Under the pieces are notes generated by a model. It was not told the origin of the DNA, searched no databases, and was given only the letters and a program-made list of their open reading frames with translations. The translations under genes and the position numbers were made by a program. Of a stretch of DNA of 60,369 nt, positions 1-8,600 are shown in pieces; position 1 is the first letter of the stretch, and the number at the start of each line of letters is the position of its first letter. Location of the stretch: NCBI RefSeq assembly GCF_030689025.1, contig NZ_JAUYWA010000023.1, positions 1-60,369 of the forward strand, written 5' to 3'. Source of the stretch: Oceanobacter sp. 1_MG-2023. GTDB lineage: Bacteria; Pseudomonadota; Gammaproteobacteria; Pseudomonadales; Oceanobacteraceae.

Positions 1-72
1 TCCTCGAACGGTGACTTGTCACCGGCGGAGCATGAGAAATTAGCCAATTAATGTGTCCGGTTTTGTTGACCA
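1..72. mobile_element. Putative terminal end of an IS3-like insertion sequence
   Basis: The last 19 bases before position 73 read inward from the gene as TGGTCAACAAAACCGGACA, which starts with TG as IS3-family ends do and resembles terminal repeats of such elements as I remember them. The reading frame of the neighbouring glycosyltransferase leaves its family pattern exactly here. No transposase is visible because the window begins at base 1. The boundary at 72/73 is inferred from the repeat-like end and the loss of protein similarity; the other end and the target duplication cannot be seen. Confidence 0.4.
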
Positions 73-732
73 GAACAGATTCCAAAGCAGCAATGGCGTA
101 CTCCGCGGGACTGCCGTGACATCGGCATTGGCACCTACTTCCGCCGCATAAGATAACGGTATAACATTGTTTTGAGCACTCTCAGTTGGCTCCGGAACCA
201 CCACAGGCACTGGCAACCACCGGCATTTTTTCTCCAACCGAATAGCAATATTTTCGGGTAAATGATCCGGCAGACGCTGCAACAGCGCATCCACACCATC
301 AAGAAAACTCTGCTGATTAAAACGGGAGTTAAACAGCAGTTCATCCGCCGCCAACGCGCCATACAGCTGCACCATCAAGGGATCAATGGAGCTGTGCTGC
401 CCACTCGCCACCGGGTACGCAAACTGGTTCTCATGGAAATAATAGCTGCAGGGCACACCGGCCAACGCTGGAAACAACCCCTTGAGCGTCGCCAGGTCCA
501 CCATGCTGGTGGCTAAAATCCGATCGGGTTGCCACGCTGTCAGTAACTGAGCCAGTTCATCCAGCCACGACAAGGGATTGCCGCGGATACGCCAGCGAAA
601 ATAGCGTCCGGGCAGTTCCAGTACCCGCCAGTCGGCATCCAGCTCCTCCTGTAACCAGTCGGCCCAGTAACCATGACTGTCCGAACGATACGCCGACAAC
701 AACAGTATTTTCGGGGTTGCAGACATACTCAC
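40..732 (-). pseudogene. tRNA-queuosine mannosyltransferase-like (GTDC1/DUF3524) gene, 3' part missing
   Basis: The N-terminus KILLLSAYRSDSHGYWADWL and the following DELLFNSRFNQQSFLDGV segment match the DUF3524 domain of GTDC1-type glycosyltransferases, which add mannose to queuosine in tRNA (family knowledge). Only about 220 host-derived residues remain; complete proteins are roughly 350-400 residues and carry a GT4 domain after this part. The match stops at LLLWN, where family members continue with a WNHRW-type motif, and the frame then runs through apparent IS sequence to a stop at 40. The gene is probably inactive. The start at 732 overlaps no other gene. Confidence 0.7.
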
Positions 733-765
733 TCACCTGGCCACTGTGTCTGGTGCAACATTCGC

Positions 766-1320
766 TCAACGCTCGCTCGACAATTGATTCAACTCTGATT
801 GATACGCCTCAATACGCTGGGTTAACGCCTGTCGTTGCGACTCATATTGCTCTTTTTGTGCGTTAATCTGATCATCCAGTTGCTGGCGACGATTAACAGC
901 ATTGGTACCAGCAATGCCATCGCGGGTTTGCTGCAATGCCGCCAACGCCTGCGTTTGCTGCTGTGACAGCTGCGACAACCTTTTTTGAGCCTGGGCCAGC
1001 TGACGCTGCAATACCAGACGCCGATTATTGGCAGTCAGGTTTTTAAGCCCCGGATTATCATCACTGATCTGACGATCCCCGGCACTGGCAGCATCCGGTG
1101 ACAACAGCGCCCCGGTATTCGCCGGTACTTCATACGATTGTGCTTGTTCCGATGGGTAATGATCCGGGCAAGGCATTTGCGAAAACAGCTTTTTACCCGC
1201 CGCGTCCGTGCAAATATAATACTCGCCAGCCCATAACGGCTGCACCAGCGATACCCACAGCAACAGTCCGCCCACCACACCTCGCCCGGCCCCGCGTCCT
1301 GCATCCACCACTACACTCAT
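766..1320 (-). CDS. Secreted DUF4124-type protein with coiled-coil C-terminus
   Basis: 184 residues. A hydrophobic N-terminal segment (about residues 12-32, ending LVQPLWAGEYY) looks like a signal peptide. It is followed by a short DUF4124-like module (YYICTDAAGKKLFSQMPCPD), a domain found in gammaproteobacterial envelope proteins of unknown function. Residues about 85-184 are rich in Q, L, R and E with heptad-like spacing (repeated QLAQAQKRLSQL-type segments), so a coiled coil is likely. I chose ATG 1320 because GGAA lies just upstream and the signal peptide then starts near residue 1; a longer frame upstream has no support. It is divergent from rimO. Confidence 0.7.
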   Translation of the reverse strand: MSVVVDAGRGAGRGVVGGLLLWVSLVQPLWAGEYYICTDAAGKKLFSQMPCPDHYPSEQAQSYEVPANTGALLSPDAASAGDRQISDDNPGLKNLTANNRRLVLQRQLAQAQKRLSQLSQQQTQALAALQQTRDGIAGTNAVNRRQQLDDQINAQKEQYESQRQALTQRIEAYQSELNQLSSER

Positions 1321-1549
1321 TTCCTGTTCCCTCTTTGCGTAACACATCGCCTGCACACCCTTGACCATATTTCTGACAACCGCCGCCGCGGACAATAGCA
1401 GAGCCTCAGCGCGGTTGCAGACTGCCATGACGAGAGCGCTGCAGTCAGGTAAACTGACGCACTTTTTTGAATCAGAGCCCGTCGCGATACTTGTTCTACC
1501 CGAACGGTGTCGCAGGCTTACTTTTTCCTTCGGCTTACAGAGACGACGC

Positions 1550-1663
1550 ATGACAGACCACTCCGACACAACTCCTTCCGTCACCCCGTCTACCGGCTCA
1601 GGGACGGCTGGCCGCAGCGGCAAAGTAGGCTTTGTAAGCCTTGGCTGCCCTAAGGCCGCTTAA
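1550..1663 (+). pseudogene. rimO: Orphaned 5' fragment of rimO, left of the prophage
   Basis: The first 36 codons encode a host RimO N-terminus ending in [13 protein letters not shown], the conserved start of the methylthiotransferase domain. A stop follows two codons later inside prophage DNA. The rest of rimO continues at the other prophage end, where the duplicated SLGCPKA coding region runs on into LVDSER. This fragment keeps the native rimO promoter and start but cannot make an active enzyme (37 residues, one of three N-terminal cluster cysteines). Confidence 0.92.
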
Positions 1664-1670
1664 TATAAAC
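1625..1670. other. attL (left prophage junction within rimO)
   Basis: The sequence around TGCCC (1646-1650) and AAGGC (1652-1656) is repeated at attR (40565-40569 and 40571-40575). To the left the sequence codes for host RimO; to the right the frame ends at once and phage DNA follows. GCCTT and AAGGC form an imperfect inverted repeat around the core, as expected for a serine-recombinase site. The exact crossover dinucleotide cannot be told from one sequence. Confidence 0.75.
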
Positions 1671-1677
1671 TCGGACG

Positions 1678-1875
1678 TTACTGCAGCCAGCAGGGAAGAT
1701 CTTGGTTTCTGATGATGATAGCGTCGGGATCGAGGGGCTGCGCCTGTACCCTCCCGTCAACAACCGAAACGATCCAGCGATGGCATTCAATCTCTGCCGG
1801 ATATGATGTAGACGACTGGCCAGCATCCTGACTGATTTTTTGTGATTCAGTCGGTCGTTTTTTTTCTGGTTTCAT
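1678..1875 (-). CDS. SOS-controlled small phage protein at left end (candidate antirepressor)
   Basis: 65 residues, unrelated to anything I recognise. The first third is polar and lysine/glutamine rich (KPEKKRPTESQKISQDAG); the rest (IECHRWIVSVVDGRVQAQ) could form a short beta-rich fold. I chose ATG 1875 because a good ribosome site (AGGGAGA, 6 bases upstream) precedes it. It lies downstream of the late operon but has its own promoter, which a perfect LexA box overlaps. In coliphage 186 (Tum) and Gifsy phages, isolated LexA-controlled genes encode antirepressors. Because this phage's repressor appears unable to cleave itself, I infer a similar induction role. Function is unproven. Confidence 0.7.
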   Translation of the reverse strand: MKPEKKRPTESQKISQDAGQSSTSYPAEIECHRWIVSVVDGRVQAQPLDPDAIIIRNQDLPCWLQ

Positions 1876-1900
1876 GAATATCTCCCTATCACTCCATGTG

Positions 1901-1929
1901 ACTGTATTTTTATACAGTGATTCAGTCAA
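1901..1929 (-). promoter_or_regulatory. SOS promoter: LexA box overlapping -10
   Basis: On the minus strand: TTGACT (1929-1924), a 17-base spacer, and TACAGT (1906-1901). CTGT-ATAAAAAT-ACAG (1917-1902) is an exact CTGT-N8-ACAG LexA operator with the AT-rich centre typical of strong sites, covering the -10 and part of the spacer. Transcription would begin near 1894 and serve only the gene starting at 1875. Assumes the host LexA has the usual gammaproteobacterial specificity. Confidence 0.75.
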
Positions 1930-1935
1930 TATTTT

Positions 1936-2163
1936 TTAAACCTCGATCTCGTAGTGCGATAGATCTGGCGCTTTTCCGATTATCCGCCCAGCCTGAATAA
2001 TTGCCTTGCTGCTGGCAGCGACGGTATCCCCTTGTACTCGTAAGGTATCGCCGCTGCGCAGGGTGACGGTGCTGGTGCCGTCGGTGTGTACGGTGGTGAC
2101 GGTGACGATGGTTTTGGCACCGGGGGCGATGAGTTTGCTGAGTCGTGTCCATGGGTTGCTCAT
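1936..2163 (-). CDS. Small phage tail-operon protein of unknown function
   Basis: 75 residues, starting MSNPWTRLSKL. It overlaps the stop of the upstream tail gene in an ATGA, which fixes the start and indicates coupled translation. The middle (TIVTVTTVHTDGTSTVTL then SGDTLRVQG) is a run of beta-strand-like segments, suggesting a small beta barrel. It is the last gene of the 23-kb late operon. No recognised domain; a baseplate or tail-tip accessory role is inferred only from position. Confidence 0.65.
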   Translation of the reverse strand: MSNPWTRLSKLIAPGAKTIVTVTTVHTDGTSTVTLRSGDTLRVQGDTVAASSKAIIQAGRIIGKAPDLSHYEIEV

Positions 2164-3926
2164 GCGGTGTAGTCCTCCCACCCGGTGGGTTGATCGAGCG
2201 TGACGGTTTGGCGAACCTTGGCATTGAGTCGCCCCGGTACGCTGATGTTGACGGCGGTGACGTAGCTACGGTAGTCCCGGCTGCTGTCGGTGTGTTGTAC
2301 GGCGACGTTCATGCCGGGCAGCAGGACGCCCGGTTCGTCGATTTCTGGGACGGGCAGTTCGAGGGTGTGGGTGACGCGGTCACCGCTGATGGCGAGTTCT
2401 GCGGTTCCGCGGCTGGTGTTGCATTCGATGGCGGCGATCCAGCTGTCAGTGACGTCGGCAGCCGGGCTGTCGCCATTGGTGCCCTGGCGAGTGATGGTGG
2501 TACTGACGCCGTCGGTTTCTCCGCTGACGAATACGGCGTTATAGAGTATGCCGGGGGCGTCGGCGTGTTGTTCGCTGGTGACCTGGCTCTCGTGGATCGT
2601 CGCGTCGGCGGCGATGGCGTAGAGATACCAGGGCATGGCGCTGAATCGGGGGCGGACAATAATACTGTCGGTGGCTGGGTCGGTTTGGACGATGCCACCG
2701 GCGGCGCTGGCGAGGCGTTTAATCACGGCCATCGGCGCGAGGCTTTGGTAACTGAACGCGGCGTTTGGTAGCGTCCAGTCAGGCAGATCGGTGACGTTCC
2801 AGTCGAGGGTGAAGCCGGTGCCGGTCAGTTCGGCGGTAGCGGCCTGCACGGCGGTGGTGGTGCCAATACTTTTGGTGCGCGCCGGGGCATAGGGTTCGGC
2901 GAGGTATTGGCTACGGCTGTAGCCGGTAACGGTAAACCGTTTGTTGAGCTGGTCGCTGACGGTTTTGGACTGGGCCGTTTTGGCGATGAAAAATTCCCAC
3001 CGATGGCCGTTGATGATGATCGCCAGCTCTTTGCGACCGGTCGCATCGGGCGTGAGTAATGCGGCGCTGGCAGTGTTCAGCGCTTGGCAACTGAGCTTCC
3101 AGCAGACGGTATCGAGATCGGCGTCGATGCTGATATCAGCCAGTGCCAGCGGGGTTTGGTCTGGCAGTGTGTAGCATTGGACTGTGTTCATGATGATGTG
3201 TGTCTCTGCTGCGGTGGCGTCTGGCGCGGGGCCCGGTGTGAGTACGCCGAGCCAGTATGGGGTTTCGGTGGCGCTGGCATACTCGCTGATTGTGTCCCAC
3301 GGTGCACCGATTGGCCGTCGGTGCTCTGGCGGCTGGTGATGGCTCAGGGCTACTCCGCTGAATACCGGCATTGGCGCGCGTTTGGTGAGGTCGGCACCAC
3401 CCCAGTTGATGACGGAGTTGGGTATGTGCAGGCTGTCGTCAAACTCGATGACGGTGCTCAGGCTAGTGAACAGCTCGCTGTCCCGCAGGGCATCGGCGTC
3501 GGGTCGGACGGTATAGGGGTCGACAGTCAATATCGGGGTGCTGAGATGATGGTAAACGTAGCGGATTTGGGTATGTGCGATCAGCGTGTGGTCGCCAGTC
3601 AGCACCAGGCTGGCAGAGGCAATGGCTATGTCACTCCCCAGCTGCACGAACTCTGGCACGCCCCATCCGAGCGCGTGCAATTGCTGGCGCGATTCGGCGC
3701 TGTTGACTCCGGTACGATAGCCCAGGTGGTGCCAGGGAGGCTGTTGATACTGCTGACGGATCAGGGCACCCCGACCGCTGGCGGTATGAGCGGCAATATC
3801 AGCACCATTCTGCCGAGTAGGTGGCAGATAACCCGCTACAGAGGCACCGTTGGCGACGCGCTGCGCGGTACTGGTGCTGGTATAGCGGCAGATTATCTGG
3901 CTGACAAGCGCGGGCACATAGCTCAT
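2160..3926 (-). CDS. Tail-tip/baseplate hub-like protein
   Basis: 588 residues. The second half has the look of phage hub proteins of the gpD/gp27 type: an alternation of beta strands with the stretch MAVIKRLASAAGGIVQTDPA, typical of the segment in which these proteins build the hub ring, followed by DGVSTTITRQG and DEPGVLLPGMNVAVQH. The first half is probably beta rich with no motif I recognise. ATGA overlap with the upstream gene. Position at the distal end of the tail cluster supports a role in the tail tip, where it would close the tail tube and contact the cell. Confidence 0.6.
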   Translation of the reverse strand: MSYVPALVSQIICRYTSTSTAQRVANGASVAGYLPPTRQNGADIAAHTASGRGALIRQQYQQPPWHHLGYRTGVNSAESRQQLHALGWGVPEFVQLGSDIAIASASLVLTGDHTLIAHTQIRYVYHHLSTPILTVDPYTVRPDADALRDSELFTSLSTVIEFDDSLHIPNSVINWGGADLTKRAPMPVFSGVALSHHQPPEHRRPIGAPWDTISEYASATETPYWLGVLTPGPAPDATAAETHIIMNTVQCYTLPDQTPLALADISIDADLDTVCWKLSCQALNTASAALLTPDATGRKELAIIINGHRWEFFIAKTAQSKTVSDQLNKRFTVTGYSRSQYLAEPYAPARTKSIGTTTAVQAATAELTGTGFTLDWNVTDLPDWTLPNAAFSYQSLAPMAVIKRLASAAGGIVQTDPATDSIIVRPRFSAMPWYLYAIAADATIHESQVTSEQHADAPGILYNAVFVSGETDGVSTTITRQGTNGDSPAADVTDSWIAAIECNTSRGTAELAISGDRVTHTLELPVPEIDEPGVLLPGMNVAVQHTDSSRDYRSYVTAVNISVPGRLNAKVRQTVTLDQPTGWEDYTA

Positions 3927-4657
3927 ACGGAAAATGGCCCGGCCGATTTAGGACGCCAGAACGGCACGGCAACGAGCTGGACGTTGCCACTGGTGACGCT
4001 GGCACCCTCTTGTGTTGGCCATAGCGGTTCGGGGCCCAGCGTGCCGAGATTGCCGGATACGTACACGTAGCCGTTAGGCGCTGGCGGGTGTACCCGATCG
4101 CCTTCACCCAGGGTTTTGCCGGTTTCAAAATCGACACCGTAATCATCCAGTGCGGTCACGAGCATCTGGCCACTGTAGCCCTGCCATTCCAGGGTGTAGC
4201 TGCCACTGAGGTCGGATGTCGTGCTGGCGAGCAGGTAGACCGGATCTGCATCCAGCGCCACGGCCACGACCTGACGAGCGACACCGACGGATTCGATCCG
4301 GACGGAACCGGTGAAGGTCTTGGTTTCACCGCTGCCGCCTTGATTACCACCGCTGGTGAAACTGATGGTCGCCTGACCTGGGTCGTAGACGTAGTTGTCG
4401 TGCCACCAGACACCATCCACCAGACCGTTGTCAACACCGTAGGCAACCAGCTTATAGACCCGACCCTGGGTGATACCATCGAGAGAAAACAGTAACTCAC
4501 TGCCCCGGACGACCAATTGCCGCTCAACGAATGACCTGTTTAGCCAATGCAGTACAAAATAATCTGACACATCGGCAGGCAGATTATGCACGAGGGATAC
4601 TATCAGCGGAGGGGCCGCCAGCTGGACTGTTGGCAAGCTGTTTGAAACGACGATCAT
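3923..4657 (-). CDS. Tail-tip structural protein with Ig/carboxypeptidase-regulatory-like domain
   Basis: 244 residues. Residues about 115-175 (KTFTGSVRIESVGVARQVVA onward to GSYTLEWQGYSGQMLVTALD) resemble the beta-sandwich carboxypeptidase-regulatory repeat found in several phage tail proteins, with the GSVRI...V.A.....G.Y.L pattern. The N-terminal part is strand rich without a known motif. It overlaps both neighbours by four bases. An adhesion or tail-tip role is inferred from fold and position. Confidence 0.55.
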   Translation of the reverse strand: MIVVSNSLPTVQLAAPPLIVSLVHNLPADVSDYFVLHWLNRSFVERQLVVRGSELLFSLDGITQGRVYKLVAYGVDNGLVDGVWWHDNYVYDPGQATISFTSGGNQGGSGETKTFTGSVRIESVGVARQVVAVALDADPVYLLASTTSDLSGSYTLEWQGYSGQMLVTALDDYGVDFETGKTLGEGDRVHPPAPNGYVYVSGNLGTLGPEPLWPTQEGASVTSGNVQLVAVPFWRPKSAGPFSV

Positions 4658-5628
4658 ATCCAGTCTTCCAGAGCCATACTGACCAGCATTCGTTCATTAG
4701 CGGGAAGAACTGCAAGATAACAATTTTTACCGCTGACGCTGACCAGTTCGGTCAGCGGCTGAGTACTAATCCGGTCGGTAACTTGATAATTGAGGCCGGG
4801 ACTGGATAGTAGCATTGGCAGCCGACACTGCTGATATGCATCAGCTACCGACGTCGTTGCACCGGCCCAAATCTCTACCGGTCTTAATTCCAGCTCAACG
4901 ATCGAGTCAACATTATTATTGCCAAATGCTCCTCCAGAATCTGAAAATGGCCAATTGAATCCATATCGGTCATCGCTGGTGATCGAGCCTGACTGATCAG
5001 CCAGAATCACCCCTTGGCTCCCATGCAATCCATTATTTGAGTAACCTCCAACCCAGCCGCCAGCCATAAAAAAATTGCCTGAACTGGGCGCGCCAATAGA
5101 ACCTAACCCCCGCAACGATCTGGCAGCACCACACACGAACACATCGTTATAAAGCCAGATAACATTGGTCGGGCTGGCGGTTATATATGCAGAGTTATTC
5201 GCGAACAGAAACACTGCAACGTTTTCGTTTGCGATCACGGCCCAATAATTTTGTTTACCACTATATAGGATGCCGGTTCGATCTGCCGCGCTCGGTAGCG
5301 ACAATAGATCCGTCACTGCATGATAGCCCGACCGCGCATTGACCGCGGTTATTGCATCCACCATGGCGTCGGCAATAAACAAGGCGCATGGATTTGAGGA
5401 TGAATCACCTCTAACGGCCCCCAGCACGCCGGATTGGGTGGCATTGGTGAAGGTGATGATGCCATCGGTTGACCACTCATCATAGACCACCGACCAGCCA
5501 GCGGCGGGCATGCTGCCGTAGCCGTCGACCAACACCGCTTTGGCGATTTCATAAAATGCGTCTTGTACATTACTGGCCACCGGTGCGCCGACGTCATCCC
5601 AGCGGTAGATTCTTGGTTCTGCGGCCAT
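4654..5628 (-). CDS. Phage tail protein, possible receptor-binding component
   Basis: 324 residues beginning MAAEPRIYRWDDVGAPV. The sequence is rich in G, S, N and aromatic residues (GGWVGGYSNNGLHGSQG, NVIWLYNDVFVCGAARSL), as is common in distal tail and receptor-binding proteins. The opening YRWDDVGAPV is a pattern I associate with tail genes that load onto larger fibre proteins. No catalytic motif is seen. It overlaps the large upstream gene's stop by one base. Local sequence is more AT rich than the flanking tail genes, consistent with exchange in a host-range gene. Confidence 0.5.
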   Translation of the reverse strand: MAAEPRIYRWDDVGAPVASNVQDAFYEIAKAVLVDGYGSMPAAGWSVVYDEWSTDGIITFTNATQSGVLGAVRGDSSSNPCALFIADAMVDAITAVNARSGYHAVTDLLSLPSAADRTGILYSGKQNYWAVIANENVAVFLFANNSAYITASPTNVIWLYNDVFVCGAARSLRGLGSIGAPSSGNFFMAGGWVGGYSNNGLHGSQGVILADQSGSITSDDRYGFNWPFSDSGGAFGNNNVDSIVELELRPVEIWAGATTSVADAYQQCRLPMLLSSPGLNYQVTDRISTQPLTELVSVSGKNCYLAVLPANERMLVSMALEDWI

Positions 5629-8600
5629 TAGTCAGCGTCTCCCATAAACTCGATATAGACGGATTGATTGGTCAGGCGTTGGTGACTGGGTAATGTGGTG
5701 CGGATGGCCTCGACCGGTTCGGCCGCGGCGACGGTGTTAAATCGGATGGTGTTGCCTGTTACCCATCCGGTGCCGTGGCCATCGGCCAACAGGGTAAAAT
5801 ACGGGGTGTTGGTGAATGGGTTTATGGGGGCGCAGTCCAAGTCTTTGGCGACGCCGGACAGTACGATGCCGCGTTGTTCGCCGATGACATCGAATGTGCT
5901 GGCCGATCGCCAGAGGATTTTCCAGCGCTCCTGTACGGCACTGGTGTTGTCGACTTGTAGCGGGTAGTTGAGATCATCGTACTGAGCGACGGAGGTGTCA
6001 CCGGCCAGGTCGTCGTCGAACACGCCCGATACGTCGATTTTTTGGCAGAATAATCCCTCTACCCGTGCTTGCAGATCCCCCAACTCGACCACCGCGGATA
6101 CCTGACTGCCGGCGGCGTAGTCGTGGGTGAGTTGGGTTAAAAACTGCAGCTGGCCATCCACCCGGGCCACGCCCACGGCGCAGAGGTCTTGCACGCGGTG
6201 GCTAACGGTCAGCGGCAGTGTGAGGCTGTTGCTGTCGGCGTCTTCAGCGCTGAACGGGTCGGCCAGTGTGACGATGCCGGTCTCGTTGTTGACGCTGTAT
6301 TGGTCGGTGGCCAGTGCCGTACCGGCGGCATCGAGTATGCGCACCAGGGCCAGATCCGTTCGGCCACAGTCAATGGTTTGTGCAGCGGTGGGCGTGTTGA
6401 TTTCGATGGTTTGCGTGTTGTGAACGAGGGCAAGATAACCGGCTTGAAAAATGGGCACCTTGCCGCTTGTGGGCAGTTTGACCGGATCGAGGCCGAGCAG
6501 ATCGGGATCAACAGGGATGGTGGTATAGGCCACGGCGTTGTATGTCAGGGTACTGAGCAACACGGGCTGGGTGAATGAGAGCCGGATGATGCCGCTGGAT
6601 AGCTCTACCGTGCCGGTGGCGGTGCCGGGGTCGGTAGTGATGGGCAATACGCCCTCTACTGCGCCCGTGAGTTCTGAGGTCAGTTCTGTCAGTTGGTCGC
6701 TGGCGTCGAATGATCCGGCAATGTCGCCCTGGCCATCGCTGTCGGCTCGCATCAGGGCGGTATCGGAGGCACGGCGGGCCAGTATCTGGACGCCACTGGC
6801 CCGCAGCGGAGATGCCGGGGTGCGGAATACCAGCTCTGAGACGAGGCCACTGGAGCGCCCAGATGCCCCGGATTGCAGGGTGGTAGCCAGGGTGCTGATT
6901 GAGGGCTGAAGCTGGCTGTAATCCAGTTCGATGCTGCCGTCGGCGTGATTGATTTGGCCGCACTGGAGACCTGCCGCGGTGGTTGCTGACCAATTGCGGT
7001 ACAGGTAACCATCGCCGCGATCAACAACTTGCACCCCATCAACCGTAAATACCTGAGCGCCGATCAGTAGCGGGGCCAGGCCGAGGTTAACGTCCACCGT
7101 GATCTGATTGAGCGCATAAACCACGCTGACCGGGCCGGGGGTCGTGTCGGTCATGCGGTAGTACAGAACGGACGTTTGACTCTCGCAGCGGTAGCTGTAG
7201 AGCTGGGGCGTGCTGGTCCAGTTCCAGGAATTAATTCTCACGTCGTAGGTGCCCATGCGCGTGAGACCGCTGATATCGATCGTGATCACCCCGGTGCTGG
7301 TATTGATCGATCCGACCTGGCGGGTTTCGCCCTCTGCGGTGGTGTATACATAGCCATCGGCCCGACCGTTAAATGTCAGCGTGACGACTGATCGGAGCTC
7401 TTGGTCTGCGCCCTCGTAGTTGTATAGTCTCGGGATGGTAAAAACCGCCTGAAAATGCACGGTCTGCGGCAGGACGCCCGGTTCGGCCATCAGGCTCAGG
7501 CTGCCCCCGGTTTGCTCCGGCAAAACCTGGTTGCTGGCTGTCTCGTCCCCGGCGACTTGAGTGTATGCCACCGTCACTGGCCCATCGGGCAGGCTTGATG
7601 GGCTGAACGTCAGTTCGGTGCTGGTTATCTCAGCGCTGCCAGCGCCTGTCCAGGTGCCGTTGCTCAGTTCGGTCAGACTGTAGCTGCTGCCGCTGCGATC
7701 CCAACTGATTGCGGTGCTGCCAACCTCACGCTGCCCGGGCAGATCGACTTTGAGTTTGGTGGTTGGGGTGCCGGTGATCAGGGTCAGGTCGGCCACTGAT
7801 CCCCAGGTGAATATGATGGCTGACCCGTCGTCAGGCTCCCCAGAGAGTACAAACGCAACGCTGCCGGTATCGTAGTTGATAGTGCCCGTCTCGCCCGCGT
7901 CACCACTGATAGCACCTGAGCCGTCATCGGACAGTTGATACCAGCCCCCGAGGTACAGGTAGTCGATGCGCAGGCTGCCGCGGGCCGGGATGGGTGAGAG
8001 CTGGTCGGTGTAGGTCAGCTGGCGATTGGCGACGCTGATGTCTACCGCGGCGGTGTATGGCGTTAAATCGACGGCGACGGCTGGGGTGTAGGTACCGCTG
8101 ACGCTACTGGTCGTATTCAGTGAGAGCGTGATCTGGCCGGTGGCTGGTAGTACGGAGGCGGAGGACAGCCGCTCTGTCCCGCTGATCAGTTGCAGGTCGG
8201 TACCCACATCGTGATAGGTGCTGCCGCCGATGGTGAGTGTCAGGCTGCCGGGTTTCCAGCCCGTCATGAGGGTGCGGACAACGGAGCCGGACAGGTTGCC
8301 GTGGTTGAATGCCTGCTGGCTGCCGACCGCTTGAACGATTTGGGTGGCGACCCCTGGCACTTGATCGATCAGCGCTACTTCGCTGGAGACGACGGGTACC
8401 AGCGGGGCTTGGATGGTGTCCACCACAACGGCGGTATCGCCGGTGGTGGCATCTTCTGCCAGTTGGGTGATGCCGTAGTATTTTGCAGCGCCGCTGGCTT
8501 GTGTGGTGAGGATTCGGGTTGGATGTGAGGCGGTGGGCGATGGGTCCAGCCCTTCAAAATCACGCTCCAGTGGCTGGCTGATGCTGACGACAAACTGCCA

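Noticed and set aside
766..1623. A 285-residue version of the DUF4124 gene
   Set aside because: The extra N-terminal part overlaps the rimO promoter and start region and lacks homology; a signal peptide begins at 1320.
3084..4070. A 328-codon plus-strand frame opposite tail genes
   Set aside because: Antisense to two overlapping structural genes with better start sites and homology.
4654..5628. Possible diversity-generating retroelement target at a tail gene
   Set aside because: No reverse transcriptase, template repeat or A-biased variable copy was found in the prophage.
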